From: 66-474 sp035249175
Lineage (GTDB): Bacteria; Pseudomonadota; Gammaproteobacteria; Xanthomonadales; Rhodanobacteraceae
Direction: 5' to 3'
DNA length: 8,819 bases
Assembly: GCA_035249175.1 (NCBI GenBank)
Contig: DATFGT010000053.1
Coordinates: forward strand, 1 to 8,819
Of the stretch, positions 1 through 5,393 are shown piece after piece. The notes under the pieces were generated by a model. That model saw only the letters and a program-made list of their open reading frames with translations, searched no databases and was not told where the DNA came from. A program made the position numbers and the translations under genes. Positions within the stretch are counted from its first letter, which is position 1, and each line of letters starts with the position of its first letter.

Positions 1-137
1 TACGCGGCGACTTGCTGTTCAAACTGGGCCGCCACAACGAGGCCAGGGCGGAATTCGAGCGCGCGGCATCGCTGACCGGCAACGCGCGCGAATCGGAACT
101 GCTGCACCTGCGCGCCGCGGCGTGCGGAGATGCGTAG
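1..137 (+). CDS. C-terminal end of a probable ECF RNA polymerase sigma factor (partial)
   Basis: The frame starting at base 3 is open from the window edge to a TAG at 135-137 and gives 44 residues, beginning RGDLLFKLGRHNEARAEF and ending in GDA. The pattern of leucine-rich helix, 'LGR..EA...FERAASLTGNA.E...L', is the TPR-like C-terminal tail found on long ECF sigma factors of the DUF6596/ECF42 type. Members of that group usually sit beside DGPF/YCII proteins, and such a gene follows 280 nt downstream. Sigma-2 and sigma-4 regions lie outside the window, so the promoter-recognition part cannot be checked. A plain TPR protein is the main alternative. The family call is inference from a short tail plus context. 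Confidence 0.6.
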   Translation, partial: RGDLLFKLGRHNEARAEFERAASLTGNARESELLHLRAAACGDA

Positions 138-163
138 ATGGCCTCGCACCGAATCTCTCGCTC

Positions 164-345
164 ATCATTCCGGGGCGGTCCGCCTTCCGCAGGCTTCGTC
201 ATTCCTGAGCGAGCCACCTTCCTCATGCTTGTCATTCCGGAGCGGGCCGCAGGCCCGAATCTGGAATCGGTTTGCAGTTGGTGCGTGCCGCCACACCGAT
301 TCCGGGTTCGGTCTGCGATAAAACCGCAGACCGCCCCGGAATGAC
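164..345. repeat. Composite inverted-repeat element with GTCATTCCGG-type ends
   Basis: Three left-arm units start with TCATTCC at 165, 199 and 232, a spacing of 34 and 33 nt. One right arm ends in CCGGAATGAC at 336-345. Bases 165-180 are a perfect 16-nt inverted match to 329-344, and 231-245 match 331-345 at 14 of 15 positions. Inside, 248-271 and 295-317 form a long imperfect stem whose mismatches are mostly G:T and one bulge. The last unit alone (231-345) folds as one 115-nt hairpin. Repeats with these ends are common between genes in many proteobacteria. The element carries no gene and fills most of the gap between the sigma-factor tail and the DGPF gene. Seen directly; mobility or function is unknown. 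Confidence 0.75.
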
Positions 346-416
346 GGACAGACATGGTTGGGATTCACAGGTTCCGGGATAACAAGCAAAACCAGATTCA
401 CGACAGGAGAGTAGCG

Positions 417-773
417 ATGGCCTACATGCTGTTTGTCGCCGAACCCCGCGGCCAGCGCGCCGAGCGCACCGAGGAAGAGGGCAAGGCGGTCTACCAGCGC
501 ATGCTGGATTACGCCGATGACTTGAAGGAGCGCGGCGTGCTGCGCGCGTGTTCGTCGTTGCGCAACGACTCCGAAGGCCAACGCCTGCAAGTCCGCGCCG
601 GCAAGCGCAGCCTGCGCGACGGCCCCTTCGCCGAAGCCCGCGAGATGATCGGCGGATTCTTCCTGGTCGATTGCGCCACGCGCGAAGAAGCGGTGGAACT
701 CGCAGCGATCTGTCCCGCTGCCGAGTGGGCGACCATGGAAGTGCGCGAAACCGGGCCGTGTTATCTGGGCTGA
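417..773 (+). CDS. DGPF/YCII-related domain protein
   Basis: A 118-residue protein of the YCII-related (DGPF) family, which has a ferredoxin-like alpha/beta fold. It opens with the strand MAYMLFVAE, and the family signature lies at residues 68-84 (DGPF, then EAREMIGGFFLVD). The C-terminal region after AAICPAAEW ends in EVRETGPCYLG. The ATG at 417 is chosen over an upstream in-frame start at 354 because AGGAGA lies at 405-410, 6 nt before it, and because family members begin at this strand; the longer start would add residues encoded just beyond the repeat. No catalytic activity is established for the family. In many bacteria these genes pair with ECF sigma factors of the type ending at 137, and a role in the same stress regulon is inferred. 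The 280-nt gap means it may have its own promoter; I could not define one. Confidence 0.88.
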   Translation: MAYMLFVAEPRGQRAERTEEEGKAVYQRMLDYADDLKERGVLRACSSLRNDSEGQRLQVRAGKRSLRDGPFAEAREMIGGFFLVDCATREEAVELAAICPAAEWATMEVRETGPCYLG

Positions 774-810
774 CGCACGCCCGGTCTTTCACGACAAGCG
801 GTGCATGAAT

Positions 811-986
811 TCAGCGGCGCGCAGCGCCCAGCAGCCCGCGCAGCGGGATGACGCTCGGCTGGAGTGAATTGTCAAGCCTCGGACTCGTGGCAGACGACTC
901 GATGTTGTGCCCATCCGGGCCAGTGACGAAGGCCGCATAGTATCGTCCCGTGTAGTTCGGGCGCAGCCCGGGGCGCGACGATTGCA
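811..986 (-). pseudogene. Remnant of a VOC (glyoxalase/bleomycin-resistance) protein, 3' end only
   Basis: Read on the minus strand, bases from about 971 down encode GLRPNYTGRYYAAFVTGPDG followed by HNIES, the conserved C-terminal strand of VOC proteins (family pattern GLRPHYHPNYYGAFVxDPDGHNIE). The usual APG before LRP is present only in another frame: the run of four G at 970-973 (CCCC on the coding strand) shifts it by one base, and that upstream frame hits a stop at 987-989. The first three quarters of the gene are missing. After the motif the frame runs on to a stop at 811-813 with no family similarity. This is a decayed gene and explains the otherwise empty gap between the DGPF gene and the ArsR operator. 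The motif is direct evidence; the exact ends are approximate. Confidence 0.62.
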
Positions 987-1041
987 TCACCCACCACAGC
1001 CAACCTTGGAAAGGTGACCCCGAAGGCTTGACTGGCCTGTC

Positions 1042-1071
1042 TTGCTTTTGTATATTACCATCACGTTATAC
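1042..1071 (+). promoter_or_regulatory. Predicted sigma70-type promoter of the ArsR-SRPBCC unit
   Basis: TTGCTT at 1042-1047 and GTTATA at 1065-1070 (or TTATAC at 1066-1071) have a 17-18 nt spacing, and this short stretch is AT-rich against a GC-rich background. A start about 7 nt downstream would give a leader of only a few bases before the ATG at 1084. The match is by eye and moderate; the overlap with the palindrome supports it. Confidence 0.5.
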
Positions 1072-1076
1072 AAAAG
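1045..1076. promoter_or_regulatory. Operator palindrome for the ArsR-type repressor
   Basis: CTTTTGTATA (1045-1054) and TATACAAAAG (1067-1076) are a perfect 10-nt inverted repeat with a 12-nt spacer, ending 7 nt before the repressor's ATG. Dimeric winged-helix ArsR proteins bind such dyads and usually repress their own transcription. The arms cover the predicted -10 and part of the -35, so bound repressor would block polymerase. The palindrome is seen directly; that this ArsR protein binds it is inferred from position. Confidence 0.72.
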
Positions 1077-1083
1077 ATCAGTT

Positions 1084-1440
1084 ATGCAAGCTTCAGAACG
1101 CCTCGACCTGACCTTCGCCGCTCTGTCCGACCCCACCCGCCGCGCCATTTTGGCTCGGCTGGCGACGGGGGAGGCCACCGTGACGGAACTCGCCGAGCCG
1201 TTCGAGATGAGCCAGCCGGCCGTTTCCAAACATCTGAAAGTCCTTGAGCGCGCCGGCCTCATCTCCATGGACGTCGATGCGCAACGGCGTCCACGCAAAC
1301 TGGAACCGAAGCGATTGCGGGAGGCCGTGGATTGGATCGAACGTTACCGCGAGATCTTCGAACAAAACTACCAGCGCCTCGATGCATTGCTCGAAGAACT
1401 CCAAGCCAAACCGTCCAGGCGCAAACGAACGAAAAGATAG
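1084..1440 (+). CDS. ArsR-family winged-helix transcriptional repressor (SdpR-like, non-metal)
   Basis: A 118-residue ArsR/SmtB-type repressor. LSDPTRRAILARL at residues 14-26 is the family's N-terminal helix signature. The winged helix-turn-helix covers about 31-62, with recognition helix MSQPAVSKHLKVLERAGLI. A basic tail (PSRRKRTKR) ends the protein. It contains no cysteine, so the CxC metal site of true ArsR/CadC sensors is absent; it belongs to the metal-independent type commonly paired with SRPBCC genes. The ATG at 1084 is preferred: longer in-frame starts lie inside the operator palindrome. No Shine-Dalgarno is visible before it, so initiation may be near-leaderless. The SRPBCC gene follows 79 nt downstream and is the likely co-regulated partner. 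The inducer cannot be told from sequence. Confidence 0.92.
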   Translation: MQASERLDLTFAALSDPTRRAILARLATGEATVTELAEPFEMSQPAVSKHLKVLERAGLISMDVDAQRRPRKLEPKRLREAVDWIERYREIFEQNYQRLDALLEELQAKPSRRKRTKR

Positions 1441-1519
1441 CGCGGACATATCGGCGCGCTGTCCGCTCATTCGCCCTCCGGGCGGCGTGCAGTCACGATG
1501 AAGTACCAAGGAGAAGACA

Positions 1520-2017
1520 ATGCCCAAGCCCGCAGAAGTCATATTGCCGAGTGATCGCGAAGTTCGCGTCACACGTACGTTCAATGCGCCCCGCCAATTG
1601 GTGTGGGATGCGCATATCAAGCCCGAACTCGTGCGGAAGTGGCAGGGCTATGGGGGCTGGGATATGCCGGTGTGCGACATGGATGTCCGCGTCGGCGGCA
1701 AATACAAGTGGCAGTGGAGAAACAGCGAAGACGGAAGCCAGTTCGGCTTCTTCGGCATGTTCACCGAAGTCAACGGCCCGTCGAAGCTTGTCCACGAGCA
1801 ATACTACGACCCGGGCGACATGGACTTCGCCATGCCGGCTGGCGATCCCTGCATCGTGTCACTTGAACTCAGTGAGCAGAACGGCGTCACGACGCTCGTC
1901 TGCAATTTGACGTTCGCCTCGAAGGAGGCGCGTGATGGTGCGGTTTCCACCGGCATGACCGACGGCATGGAGCACAGCTACACTCGCCTCGATGAAATAT
2001 TCAAAGCTGCAGCGTGA
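1520..2017 (+). CDS. SRPBCC / AHSA1 (START-like) domain protein
   Basis: A 165-residue protein that is nearly all one AHSA1-type SRPBCC domain, a hydrophobic-cavity fold. Signature parts are VRVTRTFNAPRQLVWDAHIKPELVRKW, split over residues 15-41, then GGWDMPVCDMDVRVGGKY (45-62), the GMFTEV strand (79-84), and the closing amphipathic helix GMTDGMEHSYTRLDEIF (145-161). AAGGAG at 1508-1513 lies 6 nt before the ATG, so the start is firm. It is encoded downstream of the ArsR-type repressor in the usual order. Two small hairpins (1442-1466 and 1472-1484) lie in the 79-nt gap, but none has a T-run, so readthrough from the operator-controlled promoter is expected. The ligand is unknown; family members have been linked to small-molecule binding or stress, with no specific reaction assignable here. 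Confidence 0.9.
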   Translation: MPKPAEVILPSDREVRVTRTFNAPRQLVWDAHIKPELVRKWQGYGGWDMPVCDMDVRVGGKYKWQWRNSEDGSQFGFFGMFTEVNGPSKLVHEQYYDPGDMDFAMPAGDPCIVSLELSEQNGVTTLVCNLTFASKEARDGAVSTGMTDGMEHSYTRLDEIFKAAA

Positions 2018-2345
2018 AGGAGGAGACGTCGGCCAGGGTTTCTCCCAACCTCCGGTAAGACGACAAGCGACGAAGCGGCAGCGTCCCACGCCTCGAAGGT
2101 CGAGCCGGGCAGGCACATCGGCCGTCTCAATATCGGGGCGAGTATTGATCACCGTGACCGGGAACCCCGACCTGAGGGTTGCGTCGTGTGCGATGCGAAT
2201 TTCCCAACGAATCCACGACTTGCACCCCCTCGTGTCGCCTAATTCTGCCGCCTAGTCCGGCTGTCTTTCCCCAGGCGCGGATGCCTGGCGCAATCTTCCC
2301 ACCCGCTACACGTGTCCGCAAGCAAGGCTGTTGGTGCCAGCAGAC
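2018..2345. other. Intergenic region between convergent genes, no supported gene
   Basis: This 328-nt gap separates the plus-strand SRPBCC gene from the minus-strand DUF4440 gene. Frames stay open for long distances on both strands (about 2046-2255 plus; about 2250 into the SRPBCC gene minus), but no translation resembles a family I know, and neither has a convincing ribosome binding site. A perfect 6-bp hairpin CCAGGC/GCCTGG with a 6-nt loop lies at 2271-2288, without a T-run on either strand; it could help end convergent transcripts. Base composition does not stand out. Confidence 0.5.
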
Positions 2346-2831
2346 TCAGCGCTTGTCACCCGGCCCGGCGGGACTGCCTTTGTCGAACACGACGCGCCAT
2401 ACGCCCGGCGCTTCGCGGCGCCAGATCGAGTTGAAACGGCTGACGACTTTGCCGCTTGGATCGCGGACGAGGCCGGTGCTCAGCGCCAGCGTGCCGGATT
2501 GCAGGACTTCCACGCGATCGGGCTCCCACGAGAAGGGCGGCACTTTGCCTTCGAAGAATGGTGACCACGCCGCGAGCACTTCTTTCTTGCCGCGCAGCAC
2601 GCCGGTGCCGTTGAAGAAAATCGCTTCATCGGAAACGTGGCTCGCGAACGCCGATGCATTGCGATCGGCCATGGACTTGGCGAACGCGCGTTCCGCGGCG
2701 AAGACCTGCTGCTGCGGTGAGTCGGGTGCCGGCATGGCGACTCGCCACGGGGCGGCGATCAGCGCCAGTGCCAGCACGAGGCGTTTTGCAATGCCGGAGA
2801 TGGGGCGAAGGCGAAGGTCGATGCGGTTCAT
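2346..2831 (-). CDS. Exported DUF4440 / NTF2-like (SnoaL-fold) protein
   Basis: A 161-residue protein. Residues 1-35 look like a Sec signal peptide: basic start (MNRIDLRLR), hydrophobic stretch RLVLALALIAAPWRVA, and a likely cleavage near AMPA/PD. The rest matches the small cone-shaped NTF2-like fold of DUF4440: helix QQVFAAERAFAKSMADRNAS (41-60), AFASHVSDEAIFFN, GKKEVLAAWSPFF (81-93), and the closing strands SRFNSIWRRE...WRVVFDKG (131-152). DUF4440 proteins have no general assigned reaction. The ATG at 2831 is chosen because it puts the basic start directly before the hydrophobic segment; another in-frame ATG 36 nt upstream is possible, and neither has a good Shine-Dalgarno. It lies 101 nt downstream of the barstar gene on the same strand and may be the last gene of that operon or independent. 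Confidence 0.85.
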   Translation of the reverse strand: MNRIDLRLRPISGIAKRLVLALALIAAPWRVAMPAPDSPQQQVFAAERAFAKSMADRNASAFASHVSDEAIFFNGTGVLRGKKEVLAAWSPFFEGKVPPFSWEPDRVEVLQSGTLALSTGLVRDPSGKVVSRFNSIWRREAPGVWRVVFDKGSPAGPGDKR

Positions 2832-2877
2832 GGCGCGCTCTGGTCGGAAGCGGATGTCGGGGAGCATACTTCGCGAA

Positions 2878-2898
2878 GCCGCCGCCCGATACGGCGGC
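2878..2898. other. GC-rich hairpin between barstar and DUF4440 genes
   Basis: GCCGCCG (2878-2884) pairs perfectly with CGGCGGC (2892-2898) around a 7-nt loop; a 10-nt palindrome CTTCGCGAAG-like sequence adjoins at 2869-2878. It sits in the 101-nt gap between two minus-strand genes, where a terminator, attenuator or RNA-stability element would be expected. There is no T-run, so I do not call it a terminator. Confidence 0.35.
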
Positions 2899-2932
2899 GC
2901 TTGGCGTGGCGGTGAAACTGCATGCCGGGGGG

Positions 2933-3361
2933 TCAGCGCGCGGATTCGAAGGCGTCATCCGGTAACGCGAGGAATGCGAAGCAAGGCGTGCCACGGTCCT
3001 TCCAGTGCTTGCAGGCATCGTCAAGTACCTCGCAGAGCATGTCGAAATCGCCCTCCGATTCAGTGCGCAGATCGTCAGCATGGTCGAACAACCACGCGTA
3101 GCCGCCTGCATTCGGAAGCCATTCGAGATCTCCGAGGCAGTCGGACAACGCGTCCCAGTTCGCGCCGAACGTTCTGGGGAATGCCAGCGCAGAAGCGACA
3201 CGTTGCAAGAGGTCGGGCTTGTCGCGGCAGCCGGCCAGGCTGATGCGCCGCACCAAATGGCCTTCTGCGTGCGCGGCGGCGTCGAGCGCATCCAGATCGG
3301 TTTCGCCGACGAGGTAGGCGGCGTTTTGGGCCGTGTTCGTGAGGTCGATGGTCGCGCTCAT
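2933..3361 (-). CDS. Barstar-family ribonuclease inhibitor
   Basis: A 142-residue cytoplasmic protein with no signal sequence. The barstar signature FGANWDALSDCLGDLEWL lies at residues 65-82; D70 and D74 align with Asp35 and Asp39 of Bacillus barstar, the acidic residues that plug the RNase active site. The second half keeps the barstar order of strand, helix (DFDMLCEVLDDACKHW) and final strand (PCFAFLAL). It is longer than the 89-residue barstar because of about 35 extra N-terminal residues. The ATG overlaps the RNase stop in an ATGA (3358-3361), so translation of toxin and inhibitor is coupled. Its expected partner is the upstream guanyl-specific RNase: it would protect the cell from RNase that fails to leave the cytoplasm. 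Family call firm; partnership inferred from adjacency. Confidence 0.93.
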   Translation of the reverse strand: MSATIDLTNTAQNAAYLVGETDLDALDAAAHAEGHLVRRISLAGCRDKPDLLQRVASALAFPRTFGANWDALSDCLGDLEWLPNAGGYAWLFDHADDLRTESEGDFDMLCEVLDDACKHWKDRGTPCFAFLALPDDAFESAR

Positions 3362-3810
3362 CGCGGCACCGTGAACCTGCGGAAGCTGCGGTAGTGGTCG
3401 TCGGTGTAGTAGTAAACGACCGGCGGATTGCCGCCGGTGATGATGCGGCGTGCGCCGCGATCGCGCGCGCCCGGCGTCTCCACGGTGTACTCGTGGTAGT
3501 AGCCGCGCGGCTCTGCTGGAAGCAGGTGCTCGTAGTTGCCGAATAGTTCACCGTCTTGTCGATGCGGGAACGGGCCGCCGCTCGCGATCAGCGCCAAGGT
3601 GTCGCGCGCCTGGGGCGGCAGGAACGTCGGCAACGAAGCGGGCGACGGCGAATGCGCGGCCATGTCATCGGGAGCGCTGCCCGGTGCCGGTGCGGTCGTC
3701 ACGGTGGGCGGCGGAGCCGGCGCGCGCGCGGCGCGTTGCTGCACGTACAGATACGCAATCACCGCGATCAGGATCACGACCGGCAGCAGGGTTTTCCAGC
3801 CACGTTGCAT
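3358..3810 (-). CDS. Exported or membrane-anchored guanyl-specific ribonuclease (RNase Sa/barnase type)
   Basis: A 150-residue protein. Residues 8-23 (LLPVVILIAVIAYLYV) are a signal peptide or signal anchor, followed by an Ala/Pro-rich linker to about 60. Residues 62-148 form the RNase domain, very close to Streptomyces RNase Sa (LPP.A.DTL.LIAS.GPFP, YYHEYTV.TPGAR, RRIITG, YYT.DHY). The catalytic triad is intact: E107 (general base, RNase Sa Glu54), R122 (Arg69) and H139 (His85); R118 matches Arg65. It would cleave single-stranded RNA 3' of guanosine outside the cytoplasm. The cysteines that form the RNase Sa disulfide are missing. Its ATG shares one base with the dacB stop (TGATG at 3808-3812), and it overlaps barstar by 4 nt. 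A possible cleavage after ARA at 28-30 leaves open whether it is released or stays anchored. Confidence 0.93.
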   Translation of the reverse strand: MQRGWKTLLPVVILIAVIAYLYVQQRAARAPAPPPTVTTAPAPGSAPDDMAAHSPSPASLPTFLPPQARDTLALIASGGPFPHRQDGELFGNYEHLLPAEPRGYYHEYTVETPGARDRGARRIITGGNPPVVYYYTDDHYRSFRRFTVPR

Positions 3811-5393
3811 CAGTAAGCCCCGTGGCTTGCCAGCATGGTGGCGATCGCGTCGAGGTCGGATTGCGGTGACGGCTGGATATTGCGGCCGAACTCATCGGTG
3901 GGTCGCAGGTAGCGGTTCAGCAGCAACGAGAACGCCAGTCGCTCACCGGCCGCGTCGGTGACGAAGCCCGACAACGTGTAGACGTGCGTCAACGTGCCGG
4001 TCTTGGCCTGCACGTTGTCGGTGGCCGGGCCATCGCGCATGCGGTATTGCAGCATGCCGTCGATGCCCGCGACCGGCAGCGCGTCGCGCAACACATTCGC
4101 GAACGGCTGCCTCGCGAGCCACGCCAGCAATTTCACGATTGCGGCGGGCGTGACCAGGTCTTGCCGCGACAAGCCCGCGCCATCTTCAAATGTGGCCTCG
4201 CCGTTGTGGACGCCGATGCGCCCGAGGAACGCACGCATCGCGCACAATCCCCAGGCCGCGCTGGTCTGCGGCGGCTCGATACGATCCGCACATACGCCTG
4301 CGCGGGCGGTCGCGACGCCGACTTGTTGCAACAGCATCTGCGCATAGCGGTTGTCGGAATGCTTCAGCATGTGCACGAGCAGTTGCGACAGCGGCGGCGA
4401 AGTGATGCTGGCGATTTCGATCGGGCGGTTTGCGAATGCAGCGTCCGCTTCCGGCCAGTGCAGCACTCGCACCTGGCCATCCAGTGCGATGCCGCGCCGG
4501 GCCAACGCGTCATGCAACAGGTTGGCCGCGAACAGCGCACCATCCGGCGCCGACAGCGTGAAGGTTCTTCGCGGCTGATTCGCGCGCAAGCTGCCGCTAG
4601 CGTACAGCACGTCGGAGCCCGGCGGCCGGTAGAGATTCAGCGGCGCGGCAGTGCCGGTCAGGTTGACGACGCGCATGCCGGAATCCGAGGGATCGATCGC
4701 GACCATGCAGCAGCGCGCGCCTTCGCGGACCACCTTCACATGCACCACATTGTTTTGCGCACCCAATGCGCTCGCCTGTGCGCCGTAGTCGGCCTGGAGG
4801 TCCAGCGCTTCCCAACCCCCGCCGAACAAAGGGCCGGCGAAATACGTGTCGTCCGCGATCAGGCTTCCATGTACGCGCCGCACGCCGCGCGCGGCGAGCG
4901 CTTCGGCGAGGCGATCGGCCCAATCCGGTGATGCGTGGGGATCGCCCAGCGAAGGATCGCCGCCACCATAAAGAACCAAATCGCCCGCGAGTGTGCCTTC
5001 GACGCGCGGTGCTGCCGTTGCATACAAAGTGGTCGAAAAGCGGGCGTCGGCGCCCAGCGTTTGCAACGCGAGAGCGGAAGTAAACAGTTTGGCGTTGGAA
5101 GCTGGCAGGAACAGGCTGTGGGCATTGCGCCTGTACAGGGTGGCGCCGCTGTCCAGCGAAACCACGTCGATGCCCCACTGCGCATGCGCGAAGCGCGGCT
5201 GCGCGAGGTAGGCATCGATGCCATCTGATAGCGTGGATGGCACGAGGCGTGGGGAAGCTGCGCTCGGAACCGCCGCCGCGGGGGGCGGCGACGTCGTTAT
5301 TGCGCGGGAGACGGGTGCAGGTTTCGGCGGCGGCGCGCTGGCACAGCCGCCCAGCAAGCTGGCAGCGAACAGCGCGGCGACGAAGCGTTTCAC
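3810..5393 (-). CDS. dacB: D-alanyl-D-alanine carboxypeptidase/endopeptidase, PBP4-type lipoprotein
   Basis: A 527-residue class C penicillin-binding protein of the peptidase S13 family, which removes terminal D-Ala from peptidoglycan stem peptides and cuts D-Ala-mDAP cross-links in the periplasm. All three active-site motifs are present: S99-N-A-K102 (nucleophile Ser99), S346-D-N348 and K464-T-G466. About 240 residues separate the first two, matching the large insert of PBP4-type enzymes. The N-terminus is a lipoprotein signal ending LLGGC with C17 as lipid anchor and Ala next, so outer-membrane sorting is likely; E. coli PBP4 instead has a cleaved signal. A Pro/Ala linker spans about 21-50. 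The start is GTG (5391-5393), inside a GTGA overlap with the DUF72 stop, with AGGGA 8 nt upstream. The RNase gene follows with a one-base overlap. Confidence 0.95.
   Translation of the reverse strand: MKRFVAALFAASLLGGCASAPPPKPAPVSRAITTSPPPAAAVPSAASPRLVPSTLSDGIDAYLAQPRFAHAQWGIDVVSLDSGATLYRRNAHSLFLPASNAKLFTSALALQTLGADARFSTTLYATAAPRVEGTLAGDLVLYGGGDPSLGDPHASPDWADRLAEALAARGVRRVHGSLIADDTYFAGPLFGGGWEALDLQADYGAQASALGAQNNVVHVKVVREGARCCMVAIDPSDSGMRVVNLTGTAAPLNLYRPPGSDVLYASGSLRANQPRRTFTLSAPDGALFAANLLHDALARRGIALDGQVRVLHWPEADAAFANRPIEIASITSPPLSQLLVHMLKHSDNRYAQMLLQQVGVATARAGVCADRIEPPQTSAAWGLCAMRAFLGRIGVHNGEATFEDGAGLSRQDLVTPAAIVKLLAWLARQPFANVLRDALPVAGIDGMLQYRMRDGPATDNVQAKTGTLTHVYTLSGFVTDAAGERLAFSLLLNRYLRPTDEFGRNIQPSPQSDLDAIATMLASHGAY

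Noticed and set aside
164..345. CRISPR array, because of the regular 33-34 nt spacing of TCATTCC units
   Set aside because: There are only three degenerate units, the spacers are not unique inserts between full repeats, and the units pair with a right arm as a hairpin element does.
354..416. Longer N-terminus for the DGPF protein
   Set aside because: The added 21 residues do not resemble the family, and the strong AGGAGA sits just before the ATG at 417.
1084..1440. Metal-sensing ArsR (arsenic or cadmium response)
   Set aside because: The protein has no cysteine at all, so the thiolate metal sites of ArsR/CadC are absent, and no arsenic-resistance genes are nearby.
2019..2053. GGAGA...TCTCC as a terminator of the SRPBCC gene
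   Set aside because: The stem is only 5 bp with a 14-nt loop and there is no T-run.
2221..2345. Integron attC site or other recombination site
   Set aside because: No core-site pair with the attC layout is present; the only hairpin is a 6-bp stem.
2179..3243. Plus-strand open frame of 354 codons across the DUF4440 and barstar genes
   Set aside because: It lies mostly antisense to two genes with clear family motifs; its product is Arg/Ser/Thr-rich with no domain, as expected of an antisense frame in GC-rich DNA.
3984..4931. Plus-strand open frame of 315 codons inside dacB
   Set aside because: It is antisense to dacB, whose three active-site motifs are intact. The product is Arg/Gln/His-rich with no recognisable fold.
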